From Verrucomicrobiales bacterium (GTDB taxonomy: Bacteria; Verrucomicrobiota; Verrucomicrobiia; Verrucomicrobiales; DEV007), in assembly GCA_007123695.1 (NCBI GenBank), contig SLGN01000572.1, forward strand, positions 1-8,930: a stretch of DNA of 8,930 nucleotides, in the 5' to 3' direction. This document shows positions 6,197-8,930 of the stretch, piece by piece; the stretch's first letter is position 1; each line of letters begins with the position of its first letter. A model generated the notes under the pieces. That model had not been told where the DNA came from. It searched no databases and was given only the letters and a program-made list of their open reading frames with translations. The translations under genes and the position numbers were made by a program.

Positions 6197-6673
6197 TCAA
6201 TCCAGCACGTGGAGGGCCGGGGCAGGCGGATCCGGCGCAGGAGGCCTCGGCGGCGACGCGGTCGGCGGCGCGGCGGCGGCAGCAAGCTCTGCGCCCGGGC
6301 CATCCGACTCTCCTTCTGCCGCAGGCTGCTCGCGAGCGTCTGCTCCCCGATCTTCGCCGACGGCGGCCAACGGCTCCGGCTCGGAGTCCGTTTTCTCGGG
6401 CGGCGCCGACTCGGAGTTTACCTCCTCCACCTTCCTCGCTCCGACGACCTTGCGGAGTCGCTTCACTTCGCCCTCGAGCTTCTCGATGCGTTCGTCCCTT
6501 TCGGCGAGCTCGCGATGCGCCTCGTGGAGGCTCTCCCGCAACCGCTTCACCTTTTTGGATGCGGTACTTCGATCGCCCGCCTGCCCTTCGCCCATCTCGG
6601 CAGAGAGCGGGATGCAGCTACCGAACGTAGCGAGAACGGACAGGCAAACGAGTGAGGAGACGCGCTGCTTCAT
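6197..6673 (-). CDS. Small exported coiled-coil protein with Ala/Pro-rich tail, function unknown
   Basis: A 158-residue protein I do not recognise as a named family. Residues 1-25 look like a signal peptide (MKQRVSS, hydrophobic LVCLSVLATFG, likely cleavage after PLSA). Residues 38-82 are a strongly charged heptad coiled coil (KKVKRLRESLHEAHRELAER, then ERIEKLEGEVKRLRKVV). The rest is low-complexity: an acidic Glu/Ser/Pro stretch at 83-128, then poly-Ala and PPRPPAPDPPAPA to the end. The composition suggests a periplasmic or envelope-associated structural protein. The start at 6673 is chosen because the signal peptide begins there; the reading frame is open further upstream but only as an overlap with the FAH-family gene. 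The gap to that gene is 98 bases and the ribosome site is weak. A lipoprotein reading at Cys20 is possible but the preceding TFGS is a poor lipobox. Confidence 0.72.
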   Translation of the reverse strand: MKQRVSSLVCLSVLATFGSCIPLSAEMGEGQAGDRSTASKKVKRLRESLHEAHRELAERDERIEKLEGEVKRLRKVVGARKVEEVNSESAPPEKTDSEPEPLAAVGEDRGADAREQPAAEGESDGPGAELAAAAAPPTASPPRPPAPDPPAPALHVLD

Positions 6674-6709
6674 GCCCAAGCTTTGCCGGAGTCCCCACAG
6701 CGCAGCAAG

Positions 6710-6756
6710 AAAAAAACCGCCTGAACGACTGCCTCCGCGCCGGGACACGCCGGCGG
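6710..6756 (-). terminator. Possible terminator downstream of the FAH-family gene
   Basis: On the minus strand a 6-bp hairpin CGCCGG/CCGGCG with a 6-base loop (6755-6738) lies 16 bases past the stop. Further on, GGCGG is directly followed by seven T (6716-6710) and could pair with an upstream CCGCC (6756-6752) as an alternative 5-bp stem. The two structures overlap, and neither is a textbook hairpin followed immediately by T. Confidence 0.28.
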
Positions 6757-6771
6757 ATTCGACAAGCCTGC

Positions 6772-7632
6772 TCAACCCGGCCAAGCCACCGCCGTCTGGC
6801 TCGAGCTGCCGAGGCCGTCGATCCCGAGCTCGACCACATCGCCCGCCTTGAGGAACTGCGGCGGCTTGAAACCCATGCCGACGCCAGGAGGCGTGCCGGT
6901 CGAGACGATGTCTCCGGGCTCGAGAGTCATGAAGCGGCTCAGGTAGCTCACGAGGTGGGCAATCCCGAAGATCAGCTTCGAGGAGCTCCCGTTCTGCTTC
7001 GTCTCCCCGTTGACCTTCAGCCACATGCCCAGGTTTTCGGGGTCGGCGATCTCGTCGGCGGTGGCGAGGAAAGGGCCGATCGGGGCGAAGGTGTCGCAGC
7101 TCTTGCCCTTGACCCACTGGCCGCCGCGCTCGAGCTGGAACTCGCGTTCGCTATAGTCGTTGTGCAGAACGTATCCGGCCACGTGGGAGAGCGCGTCGGT
7201 CTCCTCCACATAGCTGGCCCGTCGCCCCACGACGAAGGCGAGCTCGACCTCCCAGTCCGTCTTGACGCTGTCCCTCGGGATGACAACCGGATCGCTCGGC
7301 CCGACGATGGCGCTGGTCGCCTTGAAGAAGATGATCGGCTCCTTCGGGATCTCCATTCCCGCTTCGGCGGCGTGGTCGGAAAAGTTCAGGCCGATGCAGA
7401 TGAGCTTGCCGGGCCGGGCCACGGCGGACCCGAGCCGCACATCGTCGGCCAGCCTCGGTGCCGTGCCTCCGTTTTCGCCAATCCAATCGGCGAGACGGTC
7501 GAGATTGGCGGGGTCGGCGAAGAAATCGGAGTCCCAGTCCATCCCGAAGGCGGAAGCGTCGATGCGGACGCCGTCTTCGAGTTGCAGTCCGGGTTTTTCG
7601 GAGCCCTTGGGGCCAAAGCGGAGAAGTTTCAT
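6772..7632 (-). CDS. Fumarylacetoacetate hydrolase (FAH) family protein, FAHD2/ureidoglycolate lyase-like
   Basis: A complete 286-residue enzyme of the usual size. The N-terminus MKLLRFGPKGSEKPGL is typical of bacterial family members annotated as FAHD2-like or ureidoglycolate lyase. The catalytic domain starts near 76 with KLICIGLNFSDHAAE (His87). The divalent-metal site is Glu128 and Glu130 in DWEVELAFVVG, with Asp159 in HNDYSERE. GKSCDTFAPIGP at 176-187 and STGTPPGVG at 244-252 are further family hallmarks. Such enzymes hydrolyse C-C bonds, decarboxylate or isomerise 2-oxo/enol acids in the cytoplasm; the substrate cannot be read from sequence. The start at 7632 is chosen for the conserved MKLLR beginning; the ribosome site is poor. 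The intergenic 97 bases upstream hold a hairpin. It has no obvious link to the pilus genes. Confidence 0.92.
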   Translation of the reverse strand: MKLLRFGPKGSEKPGLQLEDGVRIDASAFGMDWDSDFFADPANLDRLADWIGENGGTAPRLADDVRLGSAVARPGKLICIGLNFSDHAAEAGMEIPKEPIIFFKATSAIVGPSDPVVIPRDSVKTDWEVELAFVVGRRASYVEETDALSHVAGYVLHNDYSEREFQLERGGQWVKGKSCDTFAPIGPFLATADEIADPENLGMWLKVNGETKQNGSSSKLIFGIAHLVSYLSRFMTLEPGDIVSTGTPPGVGMGFKPPQFLKAGDVVELGIDGLGSSSQTAVAWPG

Positions 7633-7681
7633 GGTCGGCAACCTAGCGAGCCTCGCGGGGCCGTCAATTGCGTCGGGGGGC

Positions 7682-7701
7682 AAAACTTGCGAATTCGCAA
7701 G
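7682..7701 (-). terminator. Hairpin plus T4: terminator of the transglutaminase-like gene, or palindromic operator
   Basis: CTTGCGAATTCGCAAG at 7686-7701 is a perfect 16-bp palindrome. On the minus strand it reads as a 6-bp stem CTTGCG/CGCAAG with an AATT loop followed by TTTT, 28 bases past the transglutaminase-like stop. That fits a short Rho-independent terminator. Because the symmetry continues through the centre, a dimeric repressor site for the FAH-family gene, 53 bases downstream, is the alternative. Confidence 0.45.
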
Positions 7702-7729
7702 ATGGCGACTCCGGTATGCCACCGCCCCA

Positions 7730-8930
7730 TCACCGTCCCGCACGCGCCGCTTCCTGCTTCGGCACCGACTTCCAGACCGCCTCGCCGAAGTAGTCTGAGG
7801 TGAAGGCTTCGGGACGCGCCGTCGTGAAGTAGATCCGCTCGCGGTCGAAGAGATGCTCCGGCTGGTAAAAGGCCGAAACCTCGGACACCTCGACGAGATC
7901 CTCCGGAGCGATCTCCTTCTGCAAAGTCGTCTCGATCAAGTACTGGGCGCCTTCGCAGCGGACGACGACCCAGGCGTGCTGACCGATGTTGCCGTTCCAC
8001 CCAATCGCCACGCGGGCTTCGAGCCCGATACCGAGGAGGAGGTCGGCGAGGAGAATGGAGGTATCCTCGCAGTCCCCCGCGGCCTCGGCCCAAGTCTGGC
8101 GCGAGCTTTTCCACAGCTCGCTCATGGGCTCCGCGCCCGGCGGCACGGGCCGGTCGATGTCGGCCTCGTAGCGGCAGTGGGCAGCGACCCGGCGCCACAA
8201 TTCGAGAATCCGCTCCTCGGGAGAATCGCCCTCGTCTCCGGTCGTCCCGCCCGACAAGGAAAACCCCTCGAGATACTCGCAGGCACGCCGCAGGCGGCCT
8301 TCGGAATCCACCGCCAGCACGTCGAAGGGAAGGTCGCATTCGGGGCAAGACAGGATCAGGGTCCGCGACTCGCCGTCGAGCTCGAGGGCATGCACCGAGC
8401 CGCAATGGGGACAGCGGTTGTGGAAGCGGCCGCCTCGCTCGTTTGCTGCACGCAGCGAGAACTCGGGGATTCTCCGGGCCATCACCGCCAGCGCCCCGAA
8501 GCGCCGCCCCGCCGGAAACACCGCCGTATTCACCGTTTCGAACTCGGGGCTGCCCGCCGCCGCCCAATCCGTGATCCGGGAAAGAAGATCCTCGCGGTCG
8601 CCCGAGGTCACGAGATTCGCTGCCAAATACTGCGCTCCGGGAAACCGGGACTGGAGAGCATCGAAGACTTCATCGAGCTCGGCCTCATGGGGACTGTCGC
8701 GACGGGCCACCCAATCGCAGAGAAAGGCCTGGATCGGCTCGTCGCCCGAGACCTCCCCCACCCCGGCCTCGTAGCGCATCCGGTTGATCCTCGCCATCGC
8801 GTCGGACCGGAACCCCCGCTGGAAGGCCTCGTCGACCTCGCGGGCGGGAAAGATCCAGCCGAAAAACCGATCAGCTCCGGGATCCCGGGTGCCTGCCACA
8901 AACGCTGTTCCGGCGGCAAGAATCAGCACG
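7730..8930 (-). CDS. Transglutaminase-like domain protein with internal zinc ribbon, 5' end possibly outside window
   Basis: The frame is open to the right edge; the first visible possible start is a GTG at 8929, giving 399 residues, but the true start may lie outside. The visible N-terminus (LILAAGTAFVAG) looks like the end of a signal or membrane anchor. Residues 30-160 are helical and of unknown fold. Residues 173-198 form a four-cysteine zinc ribbon (CPHCG and CPECD). Residues 240-335 are a transglutaminase-like/cysteine-protease core: Cys287 in AGDCEDTSILLADLLLGIGL, His318 in GQHAWVVV, and Glu333 in LIETT at the usual place of the catalytic Asp. Bacterial members act as proteases or amidases and rarely as cross-linking enzymes; the target is not evident. 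The C-terminal 60 residues (YFTTARPEAFTSDYFGE) are not recognised. The stop is at 7730-7732. Confidence 0.82.
   Translation of the reverse strand, partial: VLILAAGTAFVAGTRDPGADRFFGWIFPAREVDEAFQRGFRSDAMARINRMRYEAGVGEVSGDEPIQAFLCDWVARRDSPHEAELDEVFDALQSRFPGAQYLAANLVTSGDREDLLSRITDWAAAGSPEFETVNTAVFPAGRRFGALAVMARRIPEFSLRAANERGGRFHNRCPHCGSVHALELDGESRTLILSCPECDLPFDVLAVDSEGRLRRACEYLEGFSLSGGTTGDEGDSPEERILELWRRVAAHCRYEADIDRPVPPGAEPMSELWKSSRQTWAEAAGDCEDTSILLADLLLGIGLEARVAIGWNGNIGQHAWVVVRCEGAQYLIETTLQKEIAPEDLVEVSEVSAFYQPEHLFDRERIYFTTARPEAFTSDYFGEAVWKSVPKQEAARAGR

Noticed and set aside
6183..6198. Direct repeat TCGCATTC twice at the end of the small coiled-coil gene
   Set aside because: Two 8-base copies overlapping a stop codon are too short to claim a function and may be chance.
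6613..6673. Lipoprotein signal in the small coiled-coil protein (Cys20)
   Set aside because: The residues before Cys20 (TFGS) are a poor lipobox, and a signal peptidase I site after PLSA is more plausible.
6652..7803. Plus-strand open frame of 383 residues opposite the FAH-family gene
   Set aside because: The minus strand here encodes a clear FAH-family enzyme with intact motifs; the antisense product has no known features.
7629..8567. Minus-strand open frame of 312 residues overlapping the transglutaminase-like gene
   Set aside because: The translation is Arg/Gly/Pro-rich and lacks motifs, while the overlapping frame carries the zinc ribbon and Cys-His core.

Overview
The window comes from a GC-rich bacterium (roughly 60% GC by eye), most likely a member of Verrucomicrobiota, order Verrucomicrobiales or close to it. 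The main evidence is a five-gene cluster that matches, gene for gene and in order, the pilus-like locus known from Akkermansia muciniphila as Amuc_1102-1101-1100-1099-1098. Every gene I can support lies on the minus strand, so transcription runs from high to low coordinates. The assignments come from reading the sequence and recalling families; no database search was run.

Region 8930-6197 holds ordinary accessory genes. A transglutaminase-like protein with an internal zinc ribbon is cut by the right edge of the window. A hairpin followed by T4 comes next, then a fumarylacetoacetate hydrolase (FAH) family enzyme, then a small exported coiled-coil protein with an Ala/Pro-rich tail. Region 6102-5723 is a decayed gene: the remains of a UDP-glucuronate decarboxylase (UXS-type NAD-dependent epimerase/dehydratase) with two large internal deletions, two frameshifts and a lost catalytic tyrosine.

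Region 5709-1 is the pilus-like operon. A candidate promoter and an A/C-rich leader with a 9-bp tandem repeat precede an exported Amuc_1102-like protein. After it come a PilM-like actin-fold ATPase fused to a PilN-like membrane protein (Amuc_1101 type), a PilO-like coiled-coil membrane protein (Amuc_1100 type), and a membrane-anchored protein with one EF-hand-like calcium loop and a C-terminal segment that may correspond to PilP (Amuc_1099 type). The last gene is the N-terminal part of a TPR-containing secretin (Amuc_1098 type), cut by the left edge. Read this way, the cluster is a disguised pilM-N-O-P-Q alignment complex: a cytoplasmic ATPase/adaptor, inner-membrane bitopic proteins, and an outer-membrane secretin. 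No pilin, PilB/PilT motor or PilC platform gene is in the window.

The secretin gene is the only one in the cluster with a strong ribosome binding site. It also has its own candidate promoter and a leader hairpin, so it may be expressed partly independently. No RNA genes, insertion sequences or CRISPR arrays were seen, and no gene-free stretch exceeds 300 bases.
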